The notes under the pieces: model-generated | The model's input: the letters and a program-made list of their open reading frames with translations, nothing else | The model's database searches: none | Told to the model about the DNA's origin: nothing | Made by a program: the position numbers and the translations under genes | Assembly: GCA_030435675.1 (NCBI GenBank) | Contig: CM059624.1 | Location: 14,098,769 to 14,162,768 of the forward strand | Reading direction: 5' to 3' | DNA from: Steinernema hermaphroditum | Lineage: Eukaryota > Nematoda > Chromadorea > Rhabditida > Steinernematidae | Length of the DNA stretch: 64,000 nucleotides | Shown: positions 9,431 to 22,439 of the stretch, piece after piece | Position numbering within the stretch: position 1 is the stretch's first letter | How the letters are laid out: every line of letters starts with the position of its first letter

Positions 9431-10320
9431 GGGTTCCATTTCTATCGAAGATGGTGATCCCAGTTATAGTAATAGCGTTTCATCTTTGTCTTGAAAACGG
9501 AGAGCTCAATGCAATTCTCTATACATATATGAGCCGTCAACTCACTCAAGTTCATTTCCACAGTTGATATCCTCTGGCGGAAGCTTATCAGGATTTCTAC
9601 ATCTATATCGAAGCATTCCTCAAAGGACTGGTCACATTGGTCACAGGGGACATATTTTCAAACTGTGGAGCCAGCGAGAACTGACGAAAGCTGAATACGT
9701 GATGGTAATCGTGTCAAATACCGAAATCCACTCCAATTGGGAGTGTCTATTCCAAATCCGAGTACAGTGGTGGGATTCCGAGTCGGTCCTAGGAGTTTTG
9801 AATTAACCAGAAGCCGAGGCCCGCTACAAACACCTTTAATTCTTATTCTTCCTGCCTTCCATTTGAACTGGAGTTAGAGTTTGACTCGGAGTCCGTGCCC
9901 GAGTTCGAATCATAACGAAACAAGGCTCCCAGGAGGCTTGGAACTCCAACAATATTGTTCCAATGTTTAGCCAAGAATGGCATCACAATCGCCCGATCAC
10001 CTGTGCCACTCCGAGAAGTCATCGTGACAGGAGTGAGACTCCTCAAATGTGACGATATCAGTTTTGCGCTGTTATTTCACGGTGAGCGTCATCTTATATG
10101 ACTCATAAGATCGCGGATCGAGAGTAACAAAAGAAAACGTACAAAGTGATCGACCGGTCAACAGTTGTTCGCCGATAGATGTGGTGACTCACCATATCTA
10201 TCGCAGAGGGACATAAGAATCACATAAAGAGATTCCGTTGAAGATCTAGTCAAATATCGCTGTGTCCGATAATTTTCCACTTTCAGGACCGATCGTAGTT
10301 CGCGTGGTATCACGTGAATA
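9431..10320. other. Intergenic, nothing recognised
   Basis: Short frames only. About 9880-9910 has a GAGT/TCGG-rich degenerate stretch. No splice-consistent coding, RNA or clear repeat was seen. Confidence 0.4.
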
Positions 10321-10322
10321 TA

Positions 10323-10923
10323 TATTGGGTTGAAACATTGAAAATGACCTTTTTTAAAACTGAATGTTTAAAGACCACAAAAATGCTTATTTCACTTAAG
10401 GTATTCACCATTCAGGCAGGATCACAACTTCGCAGATCACAATACTTTTTGAGAATCCGAGGGTCATTTTTTCAACATTTCGCCTCTGTTTCTGTAACGC
10501 AGAAGCGAACTCGTGTCAACTTTTGTAGAAATTCCGAGGCTTGTGGTCTGTTTTGAAAAAACTGTTTTGGTCTGATTTTCGACCTCTTTGCCTTGTTCTG
10601 CGTGGTTTCCTCTGATGTTTCCATTTACGGATCAGATTGATAGATAAACAGCAAAAAAGAAATCTTTCAGCTCAAAATGGAGAGCCATTCTGAGAGTCAA
10701 CTTTAAAAAATGCGGTCTCGGGCACTCGTACTTTTTGAAAATCCGAGGGTCATTTTTTCAACATTTCGCCTCTGTCTCTGTAATGGAGAAGCGAACTCGT
10801 GGAGCCGCTATGTGGGCTTAGTAGCTGTGTGTAACAGCTACCTACTAGATTGTCTGTTATAGTGCTCAATCGATTGGAAACGCTCGAATTAACAGCGGTC
10901 ATTTTCAATGTTTCAACCCAATA
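10323..10923. mobile_element. TA-flanked inverted-repeat element, 597 bp (MITE)
   Basis: The element is 10325-10921, bordered by TA at 10323-10324 and 10922-10923. It begins TTGGGTTGAAACATTGAAAA and ends with the inverse, so it is kin to the 5454-6370 element. Internally a roughly 65-bp segment (ATCCGAGGGTCATTTTTTCA...) occurs twice, near 10456 and 10740. Parts of its right half recur near 21490-21640. No coding capacity. Confidence 0.75.
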
Positions 10924-11499
10924 TGTACATGCACACAACTGGCAAAGGCGAGATCTCTTCCTCGTAGAATACATGAGGATGCTGGTTAAAAAACCATTTG
11001 GACCCGCTGGATTTGGTGGAGTATTACCCAATGATATCGCTGTCGGTAGCAGTGTAAGGCGGCGTTTATAAAGAGCTGTACATACACTATATGAACAGTG
11101 AACAAACGATGATGAAGAGCTGCACTAGGGATCAGTTTGAATATGCGGTTATAGTTTCTGGGGATGTTGTTCTTGTACATTTTACTTCCGGAATTGTATG
11201 ACTGTATTTGACTTAATGTCGCTCTGACTTAATCCTTTGAGGTTTTCAATAAATTCACATTGATTTTGGAAAGAACAGGACAAGTAGCTCATAAGCAAGT
11301 ATGCAAAACAGATCATGGATACTGTTCGTACACTACCATAACTGTTTGCCATATTTACCGGATTTGTGACTTTCGCTTTTGGCAAGAAACTCTACATTTC
11401 TGCCGGTTTTCATCCATTCCTGTTGGCATTACTGTAGAGAACATGTGCATAAACACGTAGTGGTCACCCCTCTGTTGCCGTTTGCACTTCTTCTCCGCA

Positions 11500-12000
11500 C
11501 TCAAACTACATTCCGGCGGCCGTCCGACGCCGGAAACGTGTCAAAGAACAAGGGAACTCTGCGCTGAGTCACCAAAGCGCGTACCCCGTGACCGGCGGCC
11601 TTTTTGTGCTGAAATCGATTTGTGATCTTCGATGTCGCCTTTGGACCGGTCGATCGCCACGTCGACGCGTCACAGCCACCGGGGCGCTCCCTGCGTCCGT
11701 TTTTTGACCGCCTCCGGTGATCGGCGTCCAAATCAGGCATCATCATCACCGCCAGCAGCTGGAATCCCCCACGCACCCACGGCGTCCCCCGACCACTCCC
11801 TCGGGCGCGCGCCCCGCCCCTCCTCCGCTGCACGCATGCTCCGCGAACGAACGCGCCGACTTTGTTTTCCGAAGAGAAGGAGTTCACCGCACGTGCGCCC
11901 GCAGTTCCGTTTCGCCACGTCCAAAAGCCCTTATCAGCAACTTCACCGCCAGAACCACGTCCGATGGGCAAATTCCCAATTGGCAACAGCAGGTAATTAA
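11500..12000 (+). promoter_or_regulatory. GC-rich segment, possible promoter and first exon of the KIX gene
   Basis: GC content rises sharply against AT-rich surroundings and several overlapping frames stay open on both strands, as is common in GC-rich DNA. A good donor (CAGCAG|GTAATT, exon end 11992) lies at its right edge. The frame starting at ATG 11964 would leave two bases that join in phase to an exon at 17104, reading on into the start of the KIX gene. That join is an inference; a phase match has a one-in-three chance of being accidental. Confidence 0.35.
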
Positions 12001-12376
12001 CTTTTCTTCATAATCTGCCCCCTTTCGGACCCCTTTTTAAGTGGCAAACGAAGTCGAACTCTGATGTTTGCGTTCTGATCAGAGATCGTAGGTATTGGGG
12101 CTGAGAACTCAGAATGTTGATTTGAAATCAGTGAACTGTTGGACGAATATAATGGATCTGAAGGTCTTATTTCTGTCAGTAGTAAGACACACTTCTTGTC
12201 ATTCGGCTAAATGTGCGCATTCGCGTTGTGTTTGAGTGACATGGTCATTATTTGTCCTTGAAAATGTGTCACCCCTTAACGAAATGTTGCGAAATAATTT
12301 GGATAGTGCTTCTTCACGCACTTCATTTGCGCCCTCTTGGCACCGCTCCTTGCGAATAGTCACATTTTTCTCTGTA

Positions 12377-12600
12377 CAGGGTGACACAAAAGTTCTGTAA
12401 CGTTTGAAGTGACCACATTTTGCCGCAATGCAGGCCTCGAAACGTTTAGGAAAATTTTTGACCGTGGTCGTTCGTTGCCGTCTGAGCAATGTCGTCTTAA
12501 CAGATGGAAAGGTTTTTTACGGTGTATCCGAACCCAAATCCGCAGGATCAAAACACAAAGTGTAGTTTTAGTAAAATAGCGAAACTGCTTTCAGAGAATC
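12377..12600 (+). mobile_element. Mariner-like fragment with one terminal repeat
   Basis: Starts after a TA with CAGGGTGACACAAAAGTTCT, a variant of the terminal repeat of the mariner at 51194. About 100 bp further, the plus strand reads LTDGKVFTVYPNP, resembling the DEKIFTV catalytic region of mariner transposases. The spacing is far too short for an intact element, so this is a deletion remnant. The opposite end was not found. Confidence 0.45.
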
Positions 12601-15600
12601 TTTTCCAATCTTTACACAAAAAACAGAACGTGTGGATAGCGCGTATGCCACGTACTTACTACATAGGCTAACTGCAAAAATATCGGACACGTATTGAGGC
12701 TGAGATGTTCTTGCGAAGTTGTGAATGACTTTTAGCGACTTCAGAGATTTCGCTGGTTTGCTCACTTACTCACATTAGATAGTCAGACAAATATATCATG
12801 AATGGATGGATGAGTCATTCCAGGCAATGACTGTTCATTGAAAGTCATAGATGAGCCATTTTCAGTCGTGGGCGGGATAGAGTTGGTCGTCGAAAGTCAT
12901 CTGTTATTTTTTTCGAGTGACACAACAGTTCTCAAAAATTTAGGATCTGTTGCGCACAAAAATAAAATTACACTACCATAAATCACAGATTTAAAGTCGA
13001 GTTGCGAGCAAAGAAGCTTTGAACCATTGAATAAAAAACATCTAGAAACAAGTGTAGAATGTTATTTATGCGGGCATCCCATCCTAAGGTGAGATTAGTC
13101 GAAAAACGAAAAAGAAACCGCCCGGATCTCACAGAGATGACATTCAAAGGACGCGCTCTAAAGTTTAGATGCGCTTTTTTCGCCACTCTGCTTATGAATA
13201 CTTCAAAAGATACTAAACATGTTTTAAAATGGATTTCATTCCATTTCATTGATGTGCTTTCTAGCCTGCGTCATTCGGAATCACTCACTTCACCTTCGTG
13301 CACCACGTATATTATGATTACCTTTAAGGTTTTCTGAACATATCGCCTCATTCCGACTCGAAAAATACGAAAAAAAAAAAATAAAAAAATATCAAAAATT
13401 CCATTTTATTGTTGCATTTTCTAGTTTCCTGTTTGGCTCATTCCTCGTGGCTCAATGGCATTTCTTTTGCCAATCTAACCAAGCTCAAAAATATGATTAT
13501 TTCGAAATTATTCAACATGTTGACAAGTGGAACAATTGCGCATATGCTGCTCTGATTACCCAGTTTTTGCAAGCGTGCTCAGCAAACATGCATATTCGCG
13601 ATTGCAACACATCGGACCAGAAATCGAAGTGCACCGTTATGAAAACAACACGGCGCAAACCTGTTGTGTAGGACTTGTTTATCTGCGCACAATCCGTATC
13701 CTTTCAATTAAAGTTCAAAAACCACAGATTTCTGATCCTTGTTCCTAGAATCAAAATCGTAACCAAAGGTTAATTTATTTAAGAAATCCATGAATTGCTT
13801 CCAACGCATGGATCGACCATCTCGTCGCAAAAATTAATGATCATAAGGTTCACTCATAGGACTCTGTTCCTTAGAAACACCCTCACCCTCTTGTTGGAAG
13901 GAGATCGAGATGTCAAAAATTGGGTCATTTCCGCCATTAAAACTATCTCCCAACCAAAAATGGCCGACCGCCTATGGTGCACCGTAGTTTCATGCAAATC
14001 CAGCTTTGCAGAAAGAAACGACCAAAAACCAACAATTTTAATGCCAGCTCTAAGAATAAAATGTTCAACTCGTGTAAACAATGGAGTGTTAGTCACTAAT
14101 CCGTGCCAAAATTCACATGAGCTGAAGGGGATTAGGCTTCGAGCAAGATTTGGATTAGCATCTGTATGGTTTGACTATGTGTGGTCTTGCATAGCGAAAG
14201 GGAAGAGCGAAAATGATCAAAATGGTGTACACACCGATGATAATAAACAAAATAGCGGGCTGTATACAAAAATGTACGATATTCTCTTTCGATAGAATCA
14301 GGATCAGAATCATGCTCCTACACTATTACTTTCATCATCTGTGTTTTCGTTGTGATTTAAAAGGAATAACTCATCTTAGCAGCTTTGAGGACTAAGCTGT
14401 CTAAGCAATGCTCTATATCTAACTGAATGCTCTATATCCGCGGTGCGAGTTTATGGGAATTCGACGTAGGATCTTGAAAACCTGCTTATATTAAGTTAAA
14501 TAGGGCGCCAATCCATTCAGTTTCAAATGATGTACATTCTTGGAATTCAGAGTTATAAAGATTATCCTGGCCATGCTTAGTCATGCCTGGCCGCTACTCC
14601 ATATCCATTGGCATCAACTTATTCCCCACCGCTCATTGGGTGATTTTCTTGATATTTCGAGGTGTTAAATGCTTTGGTCATTATCCGCTCCGGAAGACAG
14701 TGGGCAATGTTCCGGCCTATACGTGATTGCCATTGAACAAAAGGCATATTTAAAAAGGCATATTTAAAAAGGCAAATCCAAGCACATAACCATAGATAAG
14801 GCTCCAAAGCAGGGTAGGCTTTCATTCTCTATGTCGTTTATTATTTCTATTCGCGCAAAAGTGGCCAAATCCTCTCTTTTCATTCGTATTCATTACAAAA
14901 ATTATAATCACTGGTATTTCTAAGAATATACTTAATAAACCGTAGGCGGGCAGTACCAGTAGATTCACATGAGCATGCGCCAAGGAAATTCACATGAGCT
15001 GTGGGTGCGCACGTGTATGCAAGTTTCAAAAATTCGCCACATAGATGAAATATATGTTTCCGTAAGAGTTAGGCACATGCACTCTTTTCGTAACTTAAAG
15101 GGGAACCGATTCAGCATTAAGAGAGAATCATTTGCACTATCAGAAAGAGCAATTGGTTCCTCTGGGTTTCATTGGCGATTGGGGTCCTTCCTCTGATGAG
15201 TGAAGTATGTATTTGTTGCACTAGTCTTCCAGCATTGGTCTCCTACGGTTTTCATGATATCATCTCTTCATCTGTGCACCCCGCCCACATTTTTTGCTTC
15301 GTATCGGAGGCCATGAAGCGTAGATGGGCATTATAAATTTTGTGAGGCTGCGTTACAAACTGAAACTTGAGATTGAAAATAACGGCAAAAGTATTTAAGA
15401 TATACAAATGGCCTACTTTTTTTCACAGTTTTCTAAAGGTGTCTATCTTGTACGATACAAAGCGTACAGTCTAACGGAAAATCACTCGTTATAATCCAAC
15501 TTCTTCGCACCTTGCCATTTCTGTGATTTTTGTTACCAGTCTCTCTTAGTTTAGTTATCGCCTTTGTAATAGAAAGATGTCAAATGTACTCATGGAAAGG

Positions 15601-17102
15601 TCACAATATGTAATACTGGATCCACCTCAGTTTCTCAAAAGTTATGCCGATCAAAAATTCACCGAATTCGTTCATATTTGTGTTCAAAGTTCAGAGTTCG
15701 AAATAAGAACCGAAGGGAAAAAACCAATAAACAACAAAGAGGGAAGAAATCATATGCTGTAGTTAGGGTTCCAAGTACAATACGATTGTGTACGATAAGA
15801 AAACTGACGTGCCACGCAGCAATCGGAAGAGCATTGTCCAGTGTTCAAAGTCAGCGAGGCTAAGATAGGCAGCTGTGGTTTTGTGTTGCACGGTGTGTAC
15901 ATGTGATTCAGATGAATTGAATAGGGTGTAAATTCCCCAAAGGCACAAAAATTGAAATCTGTCAAATTCGACAACGAAAAAGTACGTAATCGTGCCATGT
16001 ACGCACCAAAAAAAAGAGGGTAGCTAAGCATCAATTTAGTATCAAGAGCTGTTCCTCAAAATTCTACTGTTAAAGCATTTTCCAAATCCGTATTTTTATG
16101 AGCTGTATGATGACTCATTCAATGCTAATTAACACAAATGTTCTGTGAATGTAGCTGTTCAAAATAATGTTATTGTGGTGTGCCGTTTTGTTTCAAAAAT
16201 TTTCACAATTTTCCCTCCCAATGTAAAGAACTAAAGACCACTTCCCAAATGATACAATTAAGTTTACGTTCATCGACCGCGGACATCAACGATCAAACGC
16301 ATAGGCGGAAATGGGAACCCTTTCAGTAAACAGAGTTCGCTGCGTGATAGGGCAGCTGCAAACCGCGAGAACGTGAGAGAGTAAACATGATTACTCAAAC
16401 GTGGTTAATGATTTCATGTATGTTTGCATGTTGCAGGAGAGAAACAAATGTCCGTTATCGAAAACAAGCGGGGAATGATGGAACACATGCAAAAATGGTG
16501 TCTCAAAATCATAGGCTGGTCAAAAATGAAAGCATGGTCGATCCAAAAGAGCACGAGAACCTTTGGTTTGGCGATGAGCAGCGGTTTTTAGTGTTGCATT
16601 GTGTCGAGAACAATTAAAGTAAAGAGCAACATTTACAATCTTTAGAACGACCTGTATGACATCATTAAAGGTGGCTTTTATAGTGACTCAGTATGAGATT
16701 AATGAATTCCTAGCCTTGCTTAGTGACCGAAACATAATGGTTACATTGAACATGTGCAAATATCAAACAACAAAAATATTTTGCGTCTCTTAGTCTATTT
16801 AATATTTGTAAATATTTTGGGCCAATGTCGAAATTCTTCATCGGAATCGAAGTCGTTTATTATGATATCATAACTGTTCAGACGGCAGGCGTAGTGATCA
16901 AGTAGAGCTAAACGATTACTATACATGGAACTAACAAGGGCGCCCCTCCTTTTATTATACCCGGTCGCCCGTTTATTCAGCGGGTTCTGACAACCAAACT
17001 CGCTCATTTGAAGTAATACGAAGAACATTTACAAAAATTTCATTACAAACTCTTAACATCCATCCTTGGAATGCGAAGTATTCACGACATCCATCTTTTT
17101 CA
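12601..17102. other. Large AT-rich region without a recognised gene
   Basis: No splice-supported coding was found. An open frame at 13795-14295 (+) has unremarkable composition and no recognised motif. A poly-A tract lies at about 13370-13390. If the 11964 first exon is real, this whole stretch is its intron. Confidence 0.4.
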
Positions 17103-17125
17103 GCCCTGATAGCGATCTACTCAGC

Positions 17126-20100
17126 ATGAGTCGTATCCGAAAGGCCATCGCCAAACACACAGCAACAAAGCAGGTGAGCTATTTCTGTCGACGTGCGTCA
17201 TCGCCGCCGATTTACGATTTCACAGTGGCGCGTCCGATGAGGCAAACGTTCATAGTTTCAAAAGCGATGATTGATGTGTGATCGGAGCGGTTTTGAGTTG
17301 CCGCGCCGCTATAAATACCTTTCGCTTTTCTCATTGAGAAATTAGGATGTTCCGGCGGGCGAGGGCAAAAAGTCGCCGAGACGGTGACGTAGACGTTACA
17401 ACGTCAGCGAAAGTGGGAGTGCACTTGAGAAATCGAATCGTTTTATGACTAATTTCGGGGGAAAGACTAGGAATTAGAGAGCGCTGATCTTGATGGCGAG
17501 TACACGTACATTGTACTTAGAAAGGCAACAGTGTGGTGAACGAGGTAGCGATAAGCGGAAAGTGCATGAAATGAATAAAAGTCTATATTTGCCCAGATGA
17601 TGATCGGCTGTAGGGATCGGAGTAAATGAATGAATGATGAAAACTGAACATTTCGATTGAATGGCTAACGGTAGCCATCTTGAAGAACAAAAATTGTCTA
17701 AATATGGTACGTCAGAGTGTGGAGATTCAGGTTTAGTCTCATCAACTTCGTTTGTCCCTTAAGGTACTTTTACTTTGCTTCGTCCGAGCCGGAAATCCTG
17801 TCGAACCACAAGTCTTGTTCATTCAGAAATCTTGTTGAATCCCTTATGGCCTTCTGTGATGCAGTTATAAAACTTACGAGCCAGCAGATGCGTAATCTGA
17901 ACGGTAATGTAATGAAAAATAAAAAGTAACAAGCCATTCTCACCAAAAATCTTATTAAAATAGACTAAGAAACTATATTGTCTTGCAACAAGCAACAAAC
18001 AAAAACAAGAGCCAAAACGACCCACTTACTTTACTCTTGATCCAACGGCATTTATCCTATACGTACTGGCAAAAGCACTTTTTACATTTCCGTATACAAT
18101 CGCAAAATTTAGAGTCGCAAAAATGTCGATAGTATAAATAAAGGGACAGTTTCCTTCATATACTCTTGACTCAAATGGTATTATACATAATACTTCCATG
18201 ATACTTCTTAATGCGCAAAGAATAAACCTAGATTGCCGTAGTCATGGCTTCTCTTCTTCAATCGGCTCAGTACACAGTGCCCGAGTTGGAGGCAGCTGTG
18301 TATCAGTCAGGGTTCGAAGTGGCAAAAATCAAAAAAAAAAAATCGAAGCTGAACGTAGCCATTGGCCGGAATGGTTGTTATAAAAACTCAAAAATTGTAC
18401 GCGCTTCGTCCAAAAGGTTGCTTTATAAACGAGTATTATAAGACGTCTTGTAGGCAGATATTGTTTACATCGCCTACTTGCTCGGTAGGGCAAAATAAAG
18501 GATATAGCAAAAGGCTTACTTAAAAAAAACAATAAATTTCTTGCCAACCAACTTCTGAGATATTCTTGATGTTTACCCGGTGATGTGACGAATAGTGAAC
18601 GTATACCATTGATCTAGATCTCGTGTGAGTAGTTTGTAGTCGTTTGTACCCAGACGGACAATGAGCAAGTTAAACAGAGAGTGCGAAGAAGACGAAAAGT
18701 AAACTGAAAGTGCACTTCTTTGCTTGAAGTGGATTAGTCATGTGATGGAAAATACAATTAAGTGCCTACAGGTTTTGCGCTAATCTCAGCATTTCGTTTC
18801 ATTTACTCGACTAAGCATACAGAGCAGAGAAAAACAAAAACACGTTCATCTTTTTCGAAGATTCTCTATGGTTTAGTGACGTTCATGTTCATGTTCAAGC
18901 AAAAATACTAAGACGGGGATTCCAAGCAAAAATACTAAATTACTAACTTTACTAAGATCGAGATCACTTCAAAGTCATATGAACTCTCTGAGCAAAAAAA
19001 ATTGAGCAAACATGAGGAAGAAACATGCCAAAAATGCTGAGATCCAAATCATTTTAAAAGATAGACTCACAATATCCCCACAATATAGCACTATGTGAAC
19101 ATTTCTCCATTGTTCTGTGGTCATTTGTGAGAGCTGTCCAACTTCGTCATCTCTTGCAAAAAGAGAAAGACTCCAAAAGTGAACGATGAAAGATTAACGA
19201 GCGGAGATCTGATTCCACAAACGTACTTTACCCTTATAACACTGATAAGAACACTGCCCACTGTGTGATACACTGTTCACGTGCATTTCATGGTATAAAA
19301 ATAGAGACATTGATGTTAAGGGATGAAACATGTAGTGCATTGCTATGAAATAATTTTTGAGGGGTGCACCAACGAGGGAAATATTAAACTTACTGCGCAC
19401 TGATCGGCTGTCGAACGATAGACCTCAGGGTGTTCATAAACTGGTGTACAAAAATAGTTATAGTTGCCCTCGACCAAGAATGATTGATAAATGATTGATT
19501 TCAATTGGCCAAGGCTAAATCTGAGTCAACCGAATGTATTACACCTCCTATCTGCATGCTGGGTCCCATGTGGAAAATAAAGAATAGGAATTTGCTGCTC
19601 GATAAATTCTACAGTAGACCCCCTGTTTGGCGCAAGTTTGAAGAACCAGAGTAAATCGTCATTTGAAACTTTACCTAACGGATGCGCCTATTTTTGTGGC
19701 CGTCACTTTACTTGATGATATCTACCGTTTGTGTTTCTTTTCCAGGGATGAGTAGGTGACACAATTGGAAGTGTATGAGGACAAAAATGTGCTCTGTCTG
19801 TTCCTAGAAGGCTCGTAAAGCATAGCTATGAAATAACTTTTGAGGGCAACAGTAACGAAGAAACTATAGAATGCGCTAAGTGCCAATCGGGATGAGTCGG
19901 CTGCCAAACGGTAGACCTCAAGGCGTCCATAAACTTCTACCCTCTCTCAAGTATGATTGATAAAAAGAGGTCTGAGTTACTTCAATACTGGCCAGAGCTG
20001 TTTGCTGATATCTACCATTGAGGGACACAAAAATGTCCTAACAAAAATGTGCGGGCCTGCGTGCCCTGCCTAATGCTAGAAAGCCCCCAAGATGCATGAC

Positions 20101-20528
20101 TCAATGCTCATCTATAAAATTCCAGAAATGCTGGCGAGATTCGATCACCTTCGAAACGCGCAAAGACGTGATGATCAAGTTCGCCAAAGCCATCTTCCCG
20201 CCCTCCGATTCCAACGCCACAACTTCCACTCTTCCCGGAAGACAGCATCTCGAGTACGCCCGGCACATGGAATGCAAAATATTCCAAACTGCATGTGACT
20301 ATGTAAGCCGAACACAGCCTATTCCCCATTGACATCCTTGATTTAGGACGAGTACGTAAAAAAGATTGGCCAGGAGATAAGTAAAGTAGCGGGACAATGG
20401 ACTGAAGCGTCCGTGAAACCGACTGATTCACCTCCTAGCCATCAAGTCAGGTTTAGAGTTCGGTTCATGCACGAATATAACTTTCCTTTAGATCCCCTTA
20501 TTCCATCGAATCTCTAATTTCGCGATAA
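17126..20528 (+). CDS. KIX-domain protein (CBP/p300-type KIX, stand-alone)
   Basis: Exons 17126-17173, 20126-20302, 20347-20450 and 20492-20528 give 121 residues. After 16 basic residues comes one KIX domain: KCWRDSITFETRKDVMIKF, AKAIFPPSD, a linker, RHMECKIFQTACDYDEYVKK and IGQEISKV. This follows the CBP/p300 pattern WHEHVT...LVQAIFPTPD...[29 protein letters not shown] almost helix by helix. In CBP this three-helix bundle binds activation domains. No HAT, bromo or zinc domains are seen here, so it could be a small KIX-only paralogue acting as an adaptor or competitor. An acceptor at 17103 precedes the ATG, fitting either spliced-leader addition or an upstream exon. Intron 1 is about 3 kb. 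The last 41-nt intron is optional: without it the frame stops at 20517. Confidence 0.7.
18840..20000 (+). repeat. Diverged direct repeats inside the KIX gene intron
   Basis: About 165 bp at 19346-19510 (GAAATAATTTTTGAGGGG..., GTAGACCTCAGGGTGTTCAT...) recur at 19826-19995 about 480 bp later with substitutions. Shorter duplicated words (AGCAAAAATACTAA) occur near 18900-18940. Function unknown; likely an old element. Confidence 0.65.
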
Positions 20529-20613
20529 TCAACCTGATCGGCCCATCGTAGCATTCATAGCCTAGCGTACCCAAAGGACATATTCAAAAATAACTTCACA
20601 AAGTCTTCCGAAC

Positions 20614-20886
20614 TCAAGCTCTGATTGATCTTCTCTTACTAAACAATGGTTGTTTGTACATAAATCTGCTCGCATATATATTTATTCGATTATATAAAGA
20701 CATGCTATATTGTCTTGTCCATTCCATTGCAAAAATGAGCTCATCCGCCCTGTCCACGCGGACGAACTTGGTAATGATCGGGTGGCTAGTGCGGGCGATC
20801 CTGTGAAGTAAGCGATCGCGCGACTTGGAAGTGGAATGGGAGTTGACGGCAGTCGAAGAGAATTTGTATTTTTGAGTGTTCTCAAA
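20614..20886 (-). CDS. Possible terminal exon of an unrecognised minus-strand gene
   Basis: Ninety codons are open from an acceptor-like TTCTGTAG (exon edge 20886) to TGA at 20614-20616. The middle reads LLHRIARTSHPIITKFVRVD followed by RADELIFAMEWTRQYS, which looks like protein rather than random translation. There is no start codon in the exon and partner exons upstream (above 20886) were not found. Family not recognised. Confidence 0.25.
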   Translation of the reverse strand, partial: FENTQKYKFSSTAVNSHSTSKSRDRLLHRIARTSHPIITKFVRVDRADELIFAMEWTRQYSMSLYNRINIYASRFMYKQPLFSKRRSIRA

Positions 20887-21419
20887 CTACAGAATTAAAC
20901 GTTAAGAGTGCAGCACGAAGCTATGGATACCAGATGCGACAAAGTTATCGGTCTATTGGTCTAAGAAGACCTGAAGAGATCGTGGAAGACGAGGTTAGCG
21001 GCGTGATGGTCTTATACCATCTCTTACGGTAAAAACTACCTGGAATGGTGAGGATCTGTGCCTACAGCGCATGTCTACTTTGGCTGATCAGCTCGGTTAG
21101 TTCGTTGTTGTGACTACTTGAGAGAGAAGAAGTCTGGCCAAGAAGACAGTCATCACCGCAGACCCACTCAATCAAGTCGAAGATTCTCTGCAATCCCGAC
21201 ACCTCCGTTGTATGCTTTCGGTTGTTGATGAATCACTCTATGTTCATGGTCCTTCACCTCCCACCATAATTAAATTCGCAAAAATTGAGAATCTCAAGAA
21301 AATATGAAAAAATCTGTTTAATGAAAGCGAACTGGAGCGCGTAAAATAGAAGAACAGCTTACTTTTGCACCATGCTGGCTGATGCGTTACGTTTTACCTG
21401 AAAAATGGAACCTTCGATT

Positions 21420-22020
21420 TTTCATGACATTGCGGAACATTGTGGTCAACTTGAAAATGTGACGTTTGAGGCACTATTCCGGAATTGTGACATTTTCAAC
21501 ATTTGGCCCTTAATTTCGTGAAGTAGAAATGAGCTCGTAGAGTCGTTATATGTCCATGGTAGTTGTGAGTGAGGGCTACCTGCTCTATGTCCCCATTCTC
21601 TGTTACGGTACTTAACCAATTGGAAACGTTGGTGTTAACGGAACATGATCCGATCCGATGATCCGAAAAGACCACCTTTTTGAGATTAGCTCACGTTGTG
21701 ATATATGTATAACCAAGACAACAATAGGTGCATTCAGTCGGTCAGAGCCAACGATGCACGTGATTGAAGACAGTCGCTGTCCATCACATAATTAATACCA
21801 TGCGAAGCCCATACATCACTTCGCACTTCGCCATCTCGAGGTGCCGAAAAAATGACCATCAAGAGAGAAGAGACCTCCAACATCAGGAGGAATGCAATAG
21901 GGAAGCGGTGATTTATAGTGTGGGGGAGAGTTCACTGCACTCAAGAATGCGCCTATCAATTATGCCTTAGGAGTGAACATAGCGAAATTAAAGGATGTTT
22001 ACCAAGTGGCCCATTTTCAA
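21420..22020 (+). repeat. Decayed relative of the TTGGGTTG-type inverted-repeat elements
   Basis: Positions 21490-21640 share an ordered set of words with the right half of the 10325-10921 element (GAGCTCGTAGAGTCG..., TTGGAAACG...TTAACGG). Positions 21750-21900 resemble, in inverted orientation, 5560-5720 of the 917-bp element. The boundary near 22000-22020 (CCAAGTGGCCCATTTTCAA) looks like a worn terminal repeat. Confidence 0.5.
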
Positions 22021-22439
22021 CGCACTCGCTCCAAAAATGAATGAAAAAAAAAAGGTCAAAGAGCAATAAACATATTAAAGTGAAATCAGTTCAACAAGTT
22101 GTAAGATTTGTAGGAAAATTTGATTTGTTTCGTTTTTGAACAACGCTAATCAGAAATCGTACAGTTACTATTTTGTGTAAAATCCGCATTGCAAACAGGT
22201 TTCATCAAATGTGTGCCCGTAAACAGTGTTAGCAAAACACCATCCCATCCATAATGCGAGTCAGAGTTTCGGATTATCAAAAAAGGAACAAAAAACGAGG
22301 AAGTGATAGTGGAGCGTGACACAGTTGCGATTTCGCAAAAACCGACTGTTTCCTTGTTAGGGATGTACTATTTTCCGGTTTTCATTCCGAAAACCGGACT
22401 AATTCCTTATGGTCCATCACCAGCAATATCGACTGAACT

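Noticed and set aside
11501..11986. 161-codon minus-strand frame rich in Arg and Gly
   Set aside because: GC-rich island open in several frames on both strands; composition artefact.
13795..14295. 166-codon plus-strand frame
   Set aside because: No motif, no splice or acceptor context, and codon use looks like random AT-rich DNA.
17338..17450. 33-codon Arg-rich ORF after a TATA-like CTATAAATA at about 17310
   Set aside because: Too short and motif-free; it lies in the KIX gene intron and probably arises by chance.
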